DNA of 64,000 bases, taken from contig NZ_CBDIPG010000001.1 in assembly GCF_965283645.1 (NCBI RefSeq), positions 558,001 through 622,000 of the forward strand. Reading direction: 5' to 3'. The notes below the pieces were generated by a model. That model did no database searches and was not told the DNA's origin. It worked only from the letters and a program-made list of their open reading frames with translations. Positions within the stretch are counted from its first letter, which is position 1; every line of letters starts with the position of its first letter. The DNA comes from Kordia sp965283645. Its GTDB lineage: Bacteria > Bacteroidota > Bacteroidia > Flavobacteriales > Flavobacteriaceae. Positions 16,091 through 25,404 of this stretch are shown one piece after another. The translations under genes and the position numbers were made by a program.

Positions 16091-16255
16091 CTATTCTTGA
16101 TTGCTTGGACAAGTTTCCCATTCACTATAGGCACATTTTGGAGACGTTCCTCTTGCTTCAAATCCTCCTAATAGTTTTGCTACTTTGTTTGTTGTGGATA
16201 AGCATGAAATAATTGTTTTTTGTAAGCTGATTTTTTTTAATGATCTTTTTTTCAT
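16091..16255 (-). CDS. Short lanthipeptide-type precursor (54 residues)
   Basis: Small gene read directly from the minus strand: MKKRSLKKISLQKTIISCLS, then TTNKVAKLLGG (GG 30-31) and a 23-residue core with two Cys ending CPSNQE. The Lys-rich start and the ISLQKTIIS stretch match the neighbouring type A leaders, which is the reason to accept so short a frame. An unusual point is a Cys inside the leader (residue 18). It lies 100 nt upstream of the precursor at 15799 on the same strand. Confidence 0.65.
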   Translation of the reverse strand: MKKRSLKKISLQKTIISCLSTTNKVAKLLGGFEARGTSPKCAYSEWETCPSNQE

Positions 16256-16308
16256 GAGTATTTAAGGTTTGATTCGATTTTAAGGTAAGGAAAAATTTGT
16301 AAAACTCT

Positions 16309-16485
16309 TTCATTTTCTTTGCTTACCTAAAGAAATACCGAATCAAGTTCAGCACAGGCTTCAACAAAAGAAAGGGCACTTTTCCAGAGGTGTTTTTAGC
16401 TGAAAAAGCTAAAATCGTAAATCTTTCTCTAAATTTTTTCCAAGGTTTCGAAAATTTTTAACGAAAAATCTCTGCTATACTTCGA
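16309..16485 (-). repeat. Dispersed intergenic repeat shared with 30630-30783, copy A
   Basis: On the minus strand it reads CGAAGTATAGCAG ... TTTCGTTAAAA ... CCTTGG ... TTTAGCT ... AGCTAAAAACACCTCTG ... GCAAAGAAAATGAAA, the same blocks in the same order as the plus strand at 30630-30783. It contains an extra AATCAAGTTCAGC segment absent from the other copy. Confidence 0.7.
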
Positions 16486-16571
16486 AAAAGAAGAAAATCG
16501 CTATTGATTTTTATATCGAACTCAGGTTATAAAGTCACTTAGATATTTAGATTTGTTTTAGGTATTTTAAA

Positions 16572-16602
16572 ACAAAAAAGGCGTACATATCGTACACCTT
16601 TT
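16572..16602 (-). terminator. Terminator of the Fe-S oxidoreductase operon
   Basis: Stem AAAAGGTGTAC / GTACGCCTTTT with a 4-5-nt loop and a T run on the minus strand, 20 nt past the stop at 16623. Confidence 0.75.
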
Positions 16603-16622
16603 ATATAGTTTGTTTGCCGTTT

Positions 16623-17108
16623 TTAGTTTAAGAAACGTCCATGCCAGCTTTCTTTTGCAGGAACTTCCCAGTTTTCTAGAAACTCTGCTTTGGTAGCGAC
16701 CAAGTTATTAAAGACAATTGTTTTTCCTGTTACCGCTTTGTCTTTTGCCATTTTACGGAAGTCTTTTAAGTCTTTGTATGCAATGTATTCTCCTTGTTTG
16801 TACGAGACGTTCATTTTGTCTAACAAATCAACATTGTATTCTTTTTCAAGTTGTTGAATGAAATGAACAGACGCGTCTATGGAGCAACCTGTAGCCGCTT
16901 GTCGTTCTTGATCGACAGCAATGATGATGAAACGCTTGTATTTGATTTCAAAAGAAGCTTGTAAGTCGCTTCCGTGCGCTGTCCATTGTGTAATGAAACC
17001 AGCTAGTTTCAATTTGATTTCTTCTAATTCCGTTTCACTGAATGAACGGTTTGCTTGGTAAATCCAAACTTTGGCATCATCTGAAAGTACATTAAATTCT
17101 ACGAGCAT
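16623..17108 (-). CDS. Conserved Bacteroidota protein of unknown function
   Basis: 161-residue soluble protein without a signal peptide. The family is widespread in Flavobacteria and is often labelled an ABC transporter ATPase, but no Walker motif is visible here, so I do not accept that label. Features are MLVEFNVLSDDAKVWIYQANR at the start, a mid-protein Cys in ATGCSIDASVHF, and ESWHGRFLN at the end. The gene follows the Fe-S oxidoreductase gene by 20 nt on the same strand, so it is probably the last gene of that operon. Confidence 0.8.
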   Translation of the reverse strand: MLVEFNVLSDDAKVWIYQANRSFSETELEEIKLKLAGFITQWTAHGSDLQASFEIKYKRFIIIAVDQERQAATGCSIDASVHFIQQLEKEYNVDLLDKMNVSYKQGEYIAYKDLKDFRKMAKDKAVTGKTIVFNNLVATKAEFLENWEVPAKESWHGRFLN

Positions 17109-17128
17109 AATCTTTCTTCTATAATTTT

Positions 17129-17908
17129 TTATAAATTTTGTGCATTCGCGATAAGCTCAGCAATATCTTGTACAATAACGCTATCTTCTTTTTCTTTGAA
17201 TTTGATTCCGTCAGTCATCATTGTATTGCAATATGGACAACCCGTGGCAATAATGTCTGGATTTGTTTTTAGAGCATCTTCAGTACGCAATACATTGATA
17301 TCTTTATCTCCTTTTTCAGGTTCTTTAAACATTTGTGCGCCTCCTGCTCCGCAACAAAGTGCTGTAGATTTATGACGCTTCATTTCCGTAACATTTGCAT
17401 TTAAAATACTCAACACATCACGCGGTGCATCATATACTTTGTTAGCTCTTCCTAGGTAACATGGGTCATGAAACGTAATTCGTTTTCCTTTGTATGTATC
17501 GCCTACATTTTGCAAACGTCCATTATCAATAAGTTCTTTTATAAATTGTGTATGATGTACAACTTCGTATTTTCCGCCTAAAGAAGGATATTCATTTTTT
17601 AAACAGTTATATGAATGTGGGTCACACGTTACAATTCGTTTTACTTCATATGCATTGAGTATTTCAATATTTGTCACTGCTTGCATCTGAAATAAGAATT
17701 CATTTCCTGCTCGTTTTGCAACATCTCCAGTAGAGCTTTCTTCTGATCCTAAAACAGCAAAGTCTACGTTTGCTTTATTTAAAATTTTCACAAAAGCTTT
17801 GGTTATCTTTTTTGCTCTATCATCATAACTTCCAGCAGAACCAACCCAAAATAATATTTCTGGTTGTTTACCTTCTGCCATATATGCTGCCATTGTAGGT
17901 ACTTTCAT
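17129..17908 (-). CDS. Fe-S oxidoreductase subunit with two cysteine-rich (CCG) domains
   Basis: 259-residue cytosolic subunit of the heterodisulfide-reductase-B/GlpC type. Two Cys-rich CCG domains are visible; the second has C185-C186-G in LCCGAGGAQMF and then TGCPYCN. The first has CDPHSYNC and DPCYLGR. Such domains bind a non-cubane Fe-S cluster and pass electrons. The start MKVPTMAAYMAEGKQPEILFW fits the family. Its stop lies 20 nt before the 161-residue gene, and it follows the membrane Fe-S subunit gene by 22 nt, so the three form an operon. The electron donor and acceptor are not known. Confidence 0.88.
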   Translation of the reverse strand: MKVPTMAAYMAEGKQPEILFWVGSAGSYDDRAKKITKAFVKILNKANVDFAVLGSEESSTGDVAKRAGNEFLFQMQAVTNIEILNAYEVKRIVTCDPHSYNCLKNEYPSLGGKYEVVHHTQFIKELIDNGRLQNVGDTYKGKRITFHDPCYLGRANKVYDAPRDVLSILNANVTEMKRHKSTALCCGAGGAQMFKEPEKGDKDINVLRTEDALKTNPDIIATGCPYCNTMMTDGIKFKEKEDSVIVQDIAELIANAQNL

Positions 17909-17930
17909 CTTCGTATATTTTTAAGTTGTA

Positions 17931-19244
17931 TTAGTTTTCGTCTTTCCAGTTTAGCCTATCCATTTGGTTGTAAGGCCAAGGTGCTCCATTGTTTTCAATA
18001 TTCCCCATCATTACGTTTAGTTCTGTTGGTGCGGCAGATTGTTCCATCACCAAATATTTACGCATTTCCATGATTATTGATAATGGGTCAATACTTACTG
18101 GACACGCTTCTACACATGCATTACATGAAGTACACGCCCACAATTCTTCTGTTGTGATATAATCGTTTAGTAATGATTTTCCGTCGTCAACAAAAGTTCC
18201 ATTATTGGCATCAATGTTTTTTCCAACTTCTTCGAGACGATCTCTCGTATCCATCATTATTTTACGTGGCGATAATTTTTTACCAGTCAGGTTTGCTGGA
18301 CATTCGCTTGTACAGCGTCCGCATTCTGTACATGTATATGAATTGAGTAGTTGCACCCAGTTTAAATCTTGTACATCCGAAGCGCCAAATTTTTCAGGTT
18401 CGCCTTCATCTTCTCCTTCTGCTGGTGCCGCAAACGGATCTGCGTTCGGATCCATCATTAATAGTACTTCTTTGGTAACATTTGCATCATTTACAAATTG
18501 TCCTTTCGGATTTAAATTTGCATACCACGTATTTGGAAACGCTAATAAGATGTGTAAATGTTTTGAGAAGTATAAGTAGTTTAAGAAGATTAAGATTCCT
18601 GTTATGTGAATCCACCAAGCAACTCTTTCTACTAGATGTGCCGTTTCTATATTTCCTTCAAATAAAGGATATAGGTATTGACTGATTACGTTTCCAACGC
18701 CCGCTTCTTGAAAATTAAGATCGGCGGCATTCATCACTAGGAAAAGTGTCATTAATACTACTTCAAAATATAGAATAATATTTCCATCACTTTTTGGCCA
18801 ACCTTTCATTTCGGCACTTAGGAAACGTTTTAGTTTGATGATGTTTCTACGAATCCAAAATATAATTACGGAGATTAATACTGCAACTGCTAAGATTTCA
18901 AACGTTCCAATTAGGAAACCATATATTGCTTCTCCAAGAAAGTCTTGAAAAATTCGGTGTGTACCAAATAAACCATCAATGACAATTTCGAGAACTTCTA
19001 TATTAATGATTACAAATCCTATGTACACAACAATGTGAAAAAAACCAGCAATTGGTCTTTTGACCATTTTAGATTGTCCCAACGCAATCATTCCCATGTT
19101 TTTCCAGCGTTGTGATTTGTTATCAGATCGATCTACATCTTTCCCTAATTTTATATTTCGAGATAGTTTTTTGACATTTCGTGTAAAGTAACCTACACCA
19201 GCAATTAGTAGTATGGCAAATAGGATGTTTGGAATATACTGCAT
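17931..19244 (-). CDS. Membrane-bound 4Fe-4S dicluster oxidoreductase subunit
   Basis: 437 residues. The N-terminal half has five or six membrane segments of the NarI/HdrE-like b-type cytochrome kind. The C-terminal soluble half carries two classical 4Fe-4S motifs: C305-TEC-GRC-TSECP and C371-TSC-NAC-VEACP. With the CCG-domain subunit downstream it probably forms a membrane complex that moves electrons between the quinone pool and a cytosolic partner. It starts 28 nt after the mlaD-like stop; the whole run from the amidase gene to the 161-residue gene is on one strand. Confidence 0.9.
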   Translation of the reverse strand: MQYIPNILFAILLIAGVGYFTRNVKKLSRNIKLGKDVDRSDNKSQRWKNMGMIALGQSKMVKRPIAGFFHIVVYIGFVIINIEVLEIVIDGLFGTHRIFQDFLGEAIYGFLIGTFEILAVAVLISVIIFWIRRNIIKLKRFLSAEMKGWPKSDGNIILYFEVVLMTLFLVMNAADLNFQEAGVGNVISQYLYPLFEGNIETAHLVERVAWWIHITGILIFLNYLYFSKHLHILLAFPNTWYANLNPKGQFVNDANVTKEVLLMMDPNADPFAAPAEGEDEGEPEKFGASDVQDLNWVQLLNSYTCTECGRCTSECPANLTGKKLSPRKIMMDTRDRLEEVGKNIDANNGTFVDDGKSLLNDYITTEELWACTSCNACVEACPVSIDPLSIIMEMRKYLVMEQSAAPTELNVMMGNIENNGAPWPYNQMDRLNWKDEN

Positions 19245-19272
19245 TCGTAGTAAATCTTTAGGTGGTTAAGCG

Positions 19273-20235
19273 TTAGTTTTTCTTAGATGTATTTTCTTCT
19301 TCCTTCGGTTTCTCATATTGTTTCGGCTTTTTTCCGAATAATGAGAAATGTACATATCGTTTTGGGTTGAGCTTCATGTCTTCTAACAATTGCGCCATTT
19401 GTAAAGATGCATTTGTAAGGTTGTTGTACAGTTCTTCGTCTTTTAATAGTTTCCCAACCGAACCTTCACCATTTTGAATACCAGCGACAATATTATCAAA
19501 GCCTTTGATCGTAGATTGCAAGTCTTTCATGGTTTTGTTTAATTCTAATTTTGCTAAAGAATCTGATACTTTAGATAAATTAGCCGTCATATTATCAACG
19601 TTGGTTAAGGTATTGTCTAGCTTTTCTTTGTTTGTATCAAGAATTGAATTTAACGTATATGATGCTCTTTTGAAACTCGTAATGGTAGCATTGAGTTCAC
19701 TGATACTGTTTTTTATGTTGTTTCTAGCTTCTTCATCCAAAACTGTATGTACAGCTGTTAGTAATGAATCTGCACTTACAATCATGCTTTCCATTTTTTC
19801 TTGCAATGGTGTAAACTGATTTTTGAAGCCTTCAATCATTCCTTCTTGTACAACAGATCGTAATGTATCTCCAGAAACTGCCATTGCAGCATTGTCCTTT
19901 TTCAAAATAATTGATAACGACTTTCCGCCGATGAAACCATCTTCTTGTAATTGTACTTGACTGTTTTTTGAGAATTGAAAATCGTGATCTAATTCAAAAG
20001 TGACAACTGATTTTCCTGAAGGTTGTAATTTGATTTCTTGAATTTTTCCAACTTTATTTCCGTTGATCAAGACTTTTGTAGAAGGAACCAAGCCGCCAAC
20101 GTCATTATATTCTGTATGGAATACTCGATTCTGTGAGAAAACCGATTTGGACATTAGGTAACTGATTCCAACATATAATAGTATTAGTGAAGTGATTACT
20201 AATAATGCCGTTTTAACTTCTCTGGATATTTTCAA
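19273..20235 (-). CDS. mlaD: MlaD family (MCE domain) lipid-transport protein
   Basis: 320 residues: a short cytosolic start, one transmembrane helix at about 9-27, one MCE domain (about 38-115, with DVGGLVPSTKVLINGNKVGKI), then a long helical region with heptad character, and a Lys-rich tail. MCE proteins of the Mla pathway carry phospholipids between inner and outer membranes. The permease (MlaE) and ATPase (MlaF) genes are not in this window. It lies between the amidase and the Fe-S oxidoreductase genes on one strand, 64 nt after the amidase stop. Confidence 0.9.
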   Translation of the reverse strand: MKISREVKTALLVITSLILLYVGISYLMSKSVFSQNRVFHTEYNDVGGLVPSTKVLINGNKVGKIQEIKLQPSGKSVVTFELDHDFQFSKNSQVQLQEDGFIGGKSLSIILKKDNAAMAVSGDTLRSVVQEGMIEGFKNQFTPLQEKMESMIVSADSLLTAVHTVLDEEARNNIKNSISELNATITSFKRASYTLNSILDTNKEKLDNTLTNVDNMTANLSKVSDSLAKLELNKTMKDLQSTIKGFDNIVAGIQNGEGSVGKLLKDEELYNNLTNASLQMAQLLEDMKLNPKRYVHFSLFGKKPKQYEKPKEEENTSKKN

Positions 20236-20299
20236 TTTTTTCGGGAATTTGTGAACTCAACAAAATTAAAAAATTTTTCCTAAGAACGTGTGTATTTAA

Positions 20300-21436
20300 C
20301 TATTGTTTTAATGCGTCACTCAATGATATTTTCTTGTCCTTTTTATAGGCTACAATATAACAGTCCTTATATCCTTTGCGTGCGGCTTCTATTTTCATGC
20401 GCTTTACCTCCTCATAATCAGAAGTTTCACCATAAAAATAACGGTAAATTTTGTTTGCTTTTTCTCTTGAAATCTGGTTTAAACCCTTAAAATTGTATGA
20501 TTTGGTCGCCATTTTCTTTGAACTTGCCGCCAATTGTACTTTAAATGTGATGCCTTTGTATACTTTAGATGTAACGGTTTCTTCGGTTTCTTCAGAATCA
20601 TCCACCACAACTTCATCTTCACTAGAAGAAGTATCCATATGTAACGAAATATATTTTTTTATAGCATTGTACAATGATTTCGTCATAACTTTCTTTCCTT
20701 TTTTAGAATTTAGAAAGTCCTCTTCTTTTTTATGTGTTAAAAAACCAAGTTCAACCAATACACTTGGCATGTATGTTTTTGATAATACCCAAAATCCGGC
20801 TTGTTTAACGCCTCTATCTTTACGTTTTCCTGTTGTTTTGAATTCTTTTTGAATATAAGATGCTATTTCAATACTTTGATTTAAGTATTCTTCTTGCATA
20901 ATTATGAGACTTATCAACGATTCTGGAGAGTTTGGGTCAAATCCGCCATACGTTTCTTCATAATTATCTTCCAAAAAGATTACCGAGTTTTCACGTTTGG
21001 CAACTTCAAGATTCGTTTTGTTTTTACTTAAACCCAATACAAAGGTTTCAGAACCATATGCCGTTCCTTTTTTGCCAGGTTGCGCATTGCAATGTATTGA
21101 AATAAACAAATCTGCTTTTTTCTTATTGGTTACAATTGCGCGTTTTTGTAGCGTAGGATACGTATCTTTTGTACGTGTGTAGATAACTTTTACGTTTGGA
21201 ATTTTCTTTAGCATTTTACCTAAAGCCAATGAAACGTCCAATGCAATGTCTTTCTCCGTCGTTTTATAACGTCCTGTTCCTGGTGTTCCTGTGTCGCGTC
21301 CTCCGTGTCCAGGATCAATCATTACCACAAATTCTTTTTTCTTTGTTGGTGAATCGTTTTTTGCTACTTTATTTGTAGATGCAGTAAGTAAACTAACAAC
21401 ACATAATAGTAGTACAACTGAAAAATAATGCTTCAT
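20300..21436 (-). CDS. N-acetylmuramoyl-L-alanine amidase (Amidase_3) with a SPOR-like C-terminus
   Basis: Zinc-dependent peptidoglycan amidase that cleaves the bond between MurNAc and the stem peptide. MKHYFSVVLLLCVVSLLTAS is a clean signal peptide, so I chose the ATG at 21436; an in-frame ATG at 21454 would add six residues. The catalytic domain shows MIDPGHGGRDTG, then SIHCNAQP and VLVELGFLTH, covering the zinc and catalytic residues of the family. The last 85 residues, from FKVQLAAS, look like a SPOR-type glycan-binding domain. It is divergent from lptD across a 230-nt promoter region. Confidence 0.92.
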   Translation of the reverse strand: MKHYFSVVLLLCVVSLLTASTNKVAKNDSPTKKKEFVVMIDPGHGGRDTGTPGTGRYKTTEKDIALDVSLALGKMLKKIPNVKVIYTRTKDTYPTLQKRAIVTNKKKADLFISIHCNAQPGKKGTAYGSETFVLGLSKNKTNLEVAKRENSVIFLEDNYEETYGGFDPNSPESLISLIIMQEEYLNQSIEIASYIQKEFKTTGKRKDRGVKQAGFWVLSKTYMPSVLVELGFLTHKKEEDFLNSKKGKKVMTKSLYNAIKKYISLHMDTSSSEDEVVVDDSEETEETVTSKVYKGITFKVQLAASSKKMATKSYNFKGLNQISREKANKIYRYFYGETSDYEEVKRMKIEAARKGYKDCYIVAYKKDKKISLSDALKQ

Positions 21437-21670
21437 ATATCCGATTTTCGTCATTTTATATAGTAATAATGTTTATTAAGCGTTTCTTATTGTGTTAATT
21501 ATGATTAATTTATCATAAAAGTATTATAAAAATACACTTCGAGGTTTGGCACTTCAAATATTGAGCCATACTTTTACGACCTCATATTTGAGACGAAAAT
21601 ATAAAAGTTACTTGACTATTCATAAAAGAAATCTTTCTTTTGTGTTTACTAACGAATTTGGATTAGACCT

Positions 21671-24391
21671 TTGCAGACAAAAAAAAAATACATACTTATA
21701 CAGCTATTACTGTTATTGATTAGTTCGTTTGCTATTTCACAAGAACTTCCCGAAAGGAAAAAGCTACCTATAAAACCGCAACAACCAATGGATACGTTGC
21801 AGGTTTCTATACAAGATTCTATAAAGATTGGTACAGCTCGAAAGCGAGATACTATAAAAAATGATTCGATTCAAAAAGATTCCGTTCCTGAAAAAGCACC
21901 TGTTTTACTCGATTTGGTAAAATATAAGTCTAAAGATTATGTAAGAATTAGTCAGCGTACAAAAAAAATATACTTATATAATGAAGCCGAATTGTATTAT
22001 CAGGATACAGAATTGAAATCGGGAATAATTATTTTAGATTATGAAAAGAACGAAGTATATGCAGGTCGTTTAAAAGATTCTGCTGGTGTATATTCGCAAG
22101 CACCTTACTTTAAACAAGGTGAAAGTATTGTGGAGCCAGATTCAATTCGGTTTAATTTTGATACTGAAAAAGCATTAATCTGGAATTCACGAACCGAACA
22201 AAACGGAACTAAGATTGCAGGAGAATTGACCAAAAAGGAAAATGATTCGGTAGTTTTCATCAAAAATGCAAAATTTACCACGTCAAAAGATTTAGACAAT
22301 CCTGAATATTACTTTTTAGCACGAAAAATTAAATTAGTTCCAAATAAAAAGATCGTTTCTGGATTTACCAATATGTACATTGCGGACGTTCCAACACCAA
22401 TTGGAATTCCTTTTGCCTATTTTCCGCTAACGGATGATAGAGCTTCTGGTTTTATATTTCCAACATTTGGAGAAAACAATAGTCGTGGATATTTCTTCCA
22501 AAATGGAGGTTATTATTTTGCGATTAGTGATTATTTCGATTTAGCCCTTTTGGGAGATTACTATACCAACGGAAGTTACGCCTTTCGTGGAGAAAGTAAT
22601 TATGCGTTGCGCTATCGATTTAGAGGAAATTTAAGTGTCCGATTTGAAGCATTAATCAACAGTCAACGAGGATTTCCAGATTATAGTAAATCAAATATTT
22701 ACAACATTCGTTGGTCGCACAATCAAGATCAGAAAGCAAATCCAAACTCACGATTTTCTGCTTCTGTAAACTTGGGTAGTAGTCAATATTACCAAGCATC
22801 TATCAACCAATTAAATACGCCAAACTTTTTAAATAATACTTTAAATTCATCCGTTTCGTATTCAAAAACGTTTCCAGAATATCCGTCAGTAAATGTTTCG
22901 TTAACAGCTACACATTCGCAAAATACCAATACAGAAAGTATCAATCTTACCTTGCCAACATTACAAGCAAGTATGGAACGTATTTATCCATTTGCAAAAA
23001 AGGACGGAACAAAGAAAGGAATCATTCAAAATATTAACTTTCAGTACAATTTAAGAGGAGAAAACAGAATTACCACAACTGATTCTTTATTCTTTAAAAG
23101 AGAAATGTTTGACGATGCCAAAATAGGAATGAGACACAGTATTCCTGTCAATACAAACTTTAAAGTATTTGACTATTTGAGTGTGAGTATTGGTGGAAAT
23201 TATGATGAAGTGTGGACATTACGAACAACCAATAGAACTGATGCTGTGCAAGATCCTGATGATTTAACTGCACAAATTGATTCTGAAAAGGAAACCGTTA
23301 ACGGATTCGATTCATTCCGTCAATACAACTTTAGTGCAAGTGTTGGAACCACTATTTATGGTACATTTAACTTTGGTGAAGATAAAAAAATACAAGCCAT
23401 ACGACATACGTTAAGACCTTCAATTAGTTACAGTTACAATCCTGCGTTTGATCAATATTATGACACCTATATTGTAGATGCAAATGGTGGAACAACAGAA
23501 GATTACACACGTTTTGAAGATGGATTATTTGGTTCACCAAGTAGAACCTTTGCTAGTTCTATCGGAATTAACATTGCAAATACAGTAGAAGCGAAAATGC
23601 GCGCAAAAGATTCTACTTCTGAAAAACCCGAAAAAGTAATGCTTTTAAATAGTTTTAACTTTTCTACAAACTATAATATTGCCGCAGATTCATTAGCGTG
23701 GAGTCCAGTTCGTATGACAGGAAGCACGCAGGTTTTCAACAAAAAATTAAATGTAAACTTCGGAGCTACTTTTGATCCGTATGCAATTGATAACAACGGA
23801 ACACGTATCAATAAATTTAATATAGATAATGGCGGAAGTTTATTCCGTTTAACGAGTGCGAATATGACACTAAACTATTCGTTCTCTAGCAAAAGTTTAG
23901 AAGGAAAAACAGACAACGGAAATATTGACAATACGCGAAGTGGTGGACGAGATGATGATTTGTTCGGAAAAGCACAAGACTTTAGCGATAGTAGTAGTTC
24001 GTTTGGTAGTGATGATGATGATGACGAAGAAAAAGAAGATGTAGAAGCCTACCGAGCCAAGATTCCCTGGGATATACGTCTCGCCTATTCCATGACGTAT
24101 GCCAACAATAATCGACAAAATGAAATATCTAACAACTCCTTAATGTTCTCTGGAAACGTTGAATTAACACCGCAATGGAAAGTTGGAGTTTCTTCTGGTT
24201 ATGACTTTAAAAACAAAGGATTTACCTATACACAAATGCGTTTTGAACGTGATTTGAAGAGTTGGCGAATTAACTTTAATTGGGTTCCATTTAGCGCACG
24301 AGCATCTTGGTATTTCTTTATCGGAATTAAAGCATCAGTCTTAAGTGATGTGAAGTGGGAAAAACGAAGCGAACCAGATAGAAGTTTATAG
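21671..24391 (+). CDS. lptD: Outer-membrane LPS assembly protein, LptD-like (Bacteroidota type)
   Basis: 906-residue outer-membrane protein that places lipopolysaccharide in the outer leaflet. The start is a TTG at 21671, directly before a signal peptide (KKYILIQLLLLLISSFAISQ). An LptA/OstA-like domain (about 60-230; EAELYYQDTELKSGIIILDY) is followed by a long beta-barrel. The segment YIADVPTPIGIPFAYFPL is typical of the Bacteroidota group. Odd feature: an acidic Ser/Asp/Glu-rich insert at about residues 770-795, near the end of the barrel. It is divergently placed from the amidase gene. Confidence 0.9.
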   Translation: MQTKKKYILIQLLLLLISSFAISQELPERKKLPIKPQQPMDTLQVSIQDSIKIGTARKRDTIKNDSIQKDSVPEKAPVLLDLVKYKSKDYVRISQRTKKIYLYNEAELYYQDTELKSGIIILDYEKNEVYAGRLKDSAGVYSQAPYFKQGESIVEPDSIRFNFDTEKALIWNSRTEQNGTKIAGELTKKENDSVVFIKNAKFTTSKDLDNPEYYFLARKIKLVPNKKIVSGFTNMYIADVPTPIGIPFAYFPLTDDRASGFIFPTFGENNSRGYFFQNGGYYFAISDYFDLALLGDYYTNGSYAFRGESNYALRYRFRGNLSVRFEALINSQRGFPDYSKSNIYNIRWSHNQDQKANPNSRFSASVNLGSSQYYQASINQLNTPNFLNNTLNSSVSYSKTFPEYPSVNVSLTATHSQNTNTESINLTLPTLQASMERIYPFAKKDGTKKGIIQNINFQYNLRGENRITTTDSLFFKREMFDDAKIGMRHSIPVNTNFKVFDYLSVSIGGNYDEVWTLRTTNRTDAVQDPDDLTAQIDSEKETVNGFDSFRQYNFSASVGTTIYGTFNFGEDKKIQAIRHTLRPSISYSYNPAFDQYYDTYIVDANGGTTEDYTRFEDGLFGSPSRTFASSIGINIANTVEAKMRAKDSTSEKPEKVMLLNSFNFSTNYNIAADSLAWSPVRMTGSTQVFNKKLNVNFGATFDPYAIDNNGTRINKFNIDNGGSLFRLTSANMTLNYSFSSKSLEGKTDNGNIDNTRSGGRDDDLFGKAQDFSDSSSSFGSDDDDDEEKEDVEAYRAKIPWDIRLAYSMTYANNNRQNEISNNSLMFSGNVELTPQWKVGVSSGYDFKNKGFTYTQMRFERDLKSWRINFNWVPFSARASWYFFIGIKASVLSDVKWEKRSEPDRSL

Positions 24392-24509
24392 ATTTTAGGT
24401 ATTAGACAGAAATAAAAATATACTAAAGAATAAAGATTATCCGTTTTTAAATCTAATCAATTCTTTACTTGAAACTAGAACTCACAACCGACAACAAATA
24501 ACCAAAAAC

Positions 24510-24899
24510 ATGGCTAAACAAATCATTACCACACCAAATGCGCCAGCACCAATTGGTCCATACAATCAGGCAATATTGATGAATGGAACCTTATATACTT
24601 CTGGTCAAATTGCAATAGATCCAAAAACAGGCGAACTTGTGCAAGATTCTATTCAAAAAGAAACAAGACAAGTGATGGAAAACATGAAAGCGGTTTTAGC
24701 TGCGGCTGAAATGACGTTTGATAATGTGGTAAAAACATCTATTTTCATCAAAAACATGAACGATTTCACTAAAATAAATACGGTGTACAGTGACTATTTT
24801 GATGAAGCAACGGCGCCAGCACGTGAAACTGTAGAAGTTGGAAACTTACCAAAATATGTAAATGTAGAAATCTCTATGATTGCGATTAAAGGCGCTTAG
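24510..24899 (+). CDS. ridA: RidA family enamine/imine deaminase
   Basis: 129-residue RidA (YjgF/YER057c/UK114) protein. It hydrolyses reactive 2-aminoacrylate and related enamines released by PLP enzymes. The N-terminal APAPIGPYNQA and YTSGQIAIDP and the C-terminal APARETVEVGNLP, with the conserved active-site Arg, are diagnostic. Length is standard. It follows lptD by 118 nt on the same strand, and a GGTG-AACCGTA box and a precursor gene follow it. Confidence 0.95.
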   Translation: MAKQIITTPNAPAPIGPYNQAILMNGTLYTSGQIAIDPKTGELVQDSIQKETRQVMENMKAVLAAAEMTFDNVVKTSIFIKNMNDFTKINTVYSDYFDEATAPARETVEVGNLPKYVNVEISMIAIKGA

Positions 24900-24935
24900 T
24901 ATCAACGTATTTGTTTATGTTCTATATAAAAATGT

Positions 24936-24951
24936 ATGGTGTAACCGTAAT
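24936..24951 (+). promoter_or_regulatory. GGTG-AACCGTA box upstream of the precursor at 25006
   Basis: ATGGTGTAACCGTAAT, 54 nt before the precursor start. The box before the gene at 28019 stands at almost the same distance (55 nt). Confidence 0.5.
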
Positions 24952-25005
24952 TATTCGGTTAATATTTTTCTTACTTTTTACACACTAATCATAAAATTTT
25001 ATATC

Positions 25006-25191
25006 ATGTTAAAAAACATTTCAAAAGTAGGCGCTGTATTGAGCAAATCTGAACAACAAACACTTCACGGTGGTGGAAGAGTAAGAGGTTGTTACCAACA
25101 AGGCGGAAGTACTTGCTGTCAACATTATACTGGATTTGTATTTTGTGACGCTGGTCGATGTGGAAGTAATGGATATTGCTTCTGGTATTAA
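25006..25191 (+). CDS. LSKxEQ-GG leader peptide (bacteriocin-type), six Cys in core
   Basis: 61-residue peptide. The leader MLKNISKVGAVLSKSEQQTL then HGG belongs to the second leader type in this window (LSKxEQxxIxGG), common to Bacteroidota bacteriocin-like precursors. The core of about 38 residues is Gly-rich with six Cys, including a CC pair, and ends CFWY. The frame is open further upstream but the leader and spacing support the ATG at 25006. The GG leader suggests export and cleavage by a C39-peptidase ABC transporter, which is not in the window. Confidence 0.8.
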   Translation: MLKNISKVGAVLSKSEQQTLHGGGRVRGCYQQGGSTCCQHYTGFVFCDAGRCGSNGYCFWY

Positions 25192-25404
25192 TCCTAAAAA
25201 ATAGTAATTCCCCTACATCCCTTTTTACTGGTTTTTTACCAAATAATTAAGTTAATATAAAAGCTTTAGCAATCTCAAACAGAGCTTTTTCTAAATATAT
25301 AACAATATGTTTTATTTTCTTCTTATTCAAATATAAAGCCTTACTTTTATTTCAAGTTTGTCATCACTACATTTCAATCTTTACAATTAACATCACGATT
25401 AATC

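Larger units (their letters stand above)
16256..16622. other. 367-nt intergenic stretch holding a dispersed repeat
   Basis: No gene seen. It contains one copy of the repeat shared with 30630-30783 and the terminator at 16575. Confidence 0.6.

Noticed and set aside
16623..17108. ABC transporter ATPase label for the 161-residue protein
   Set aside because: No Walker A, signature or Walker B motif is visible, so the common label is not supported.
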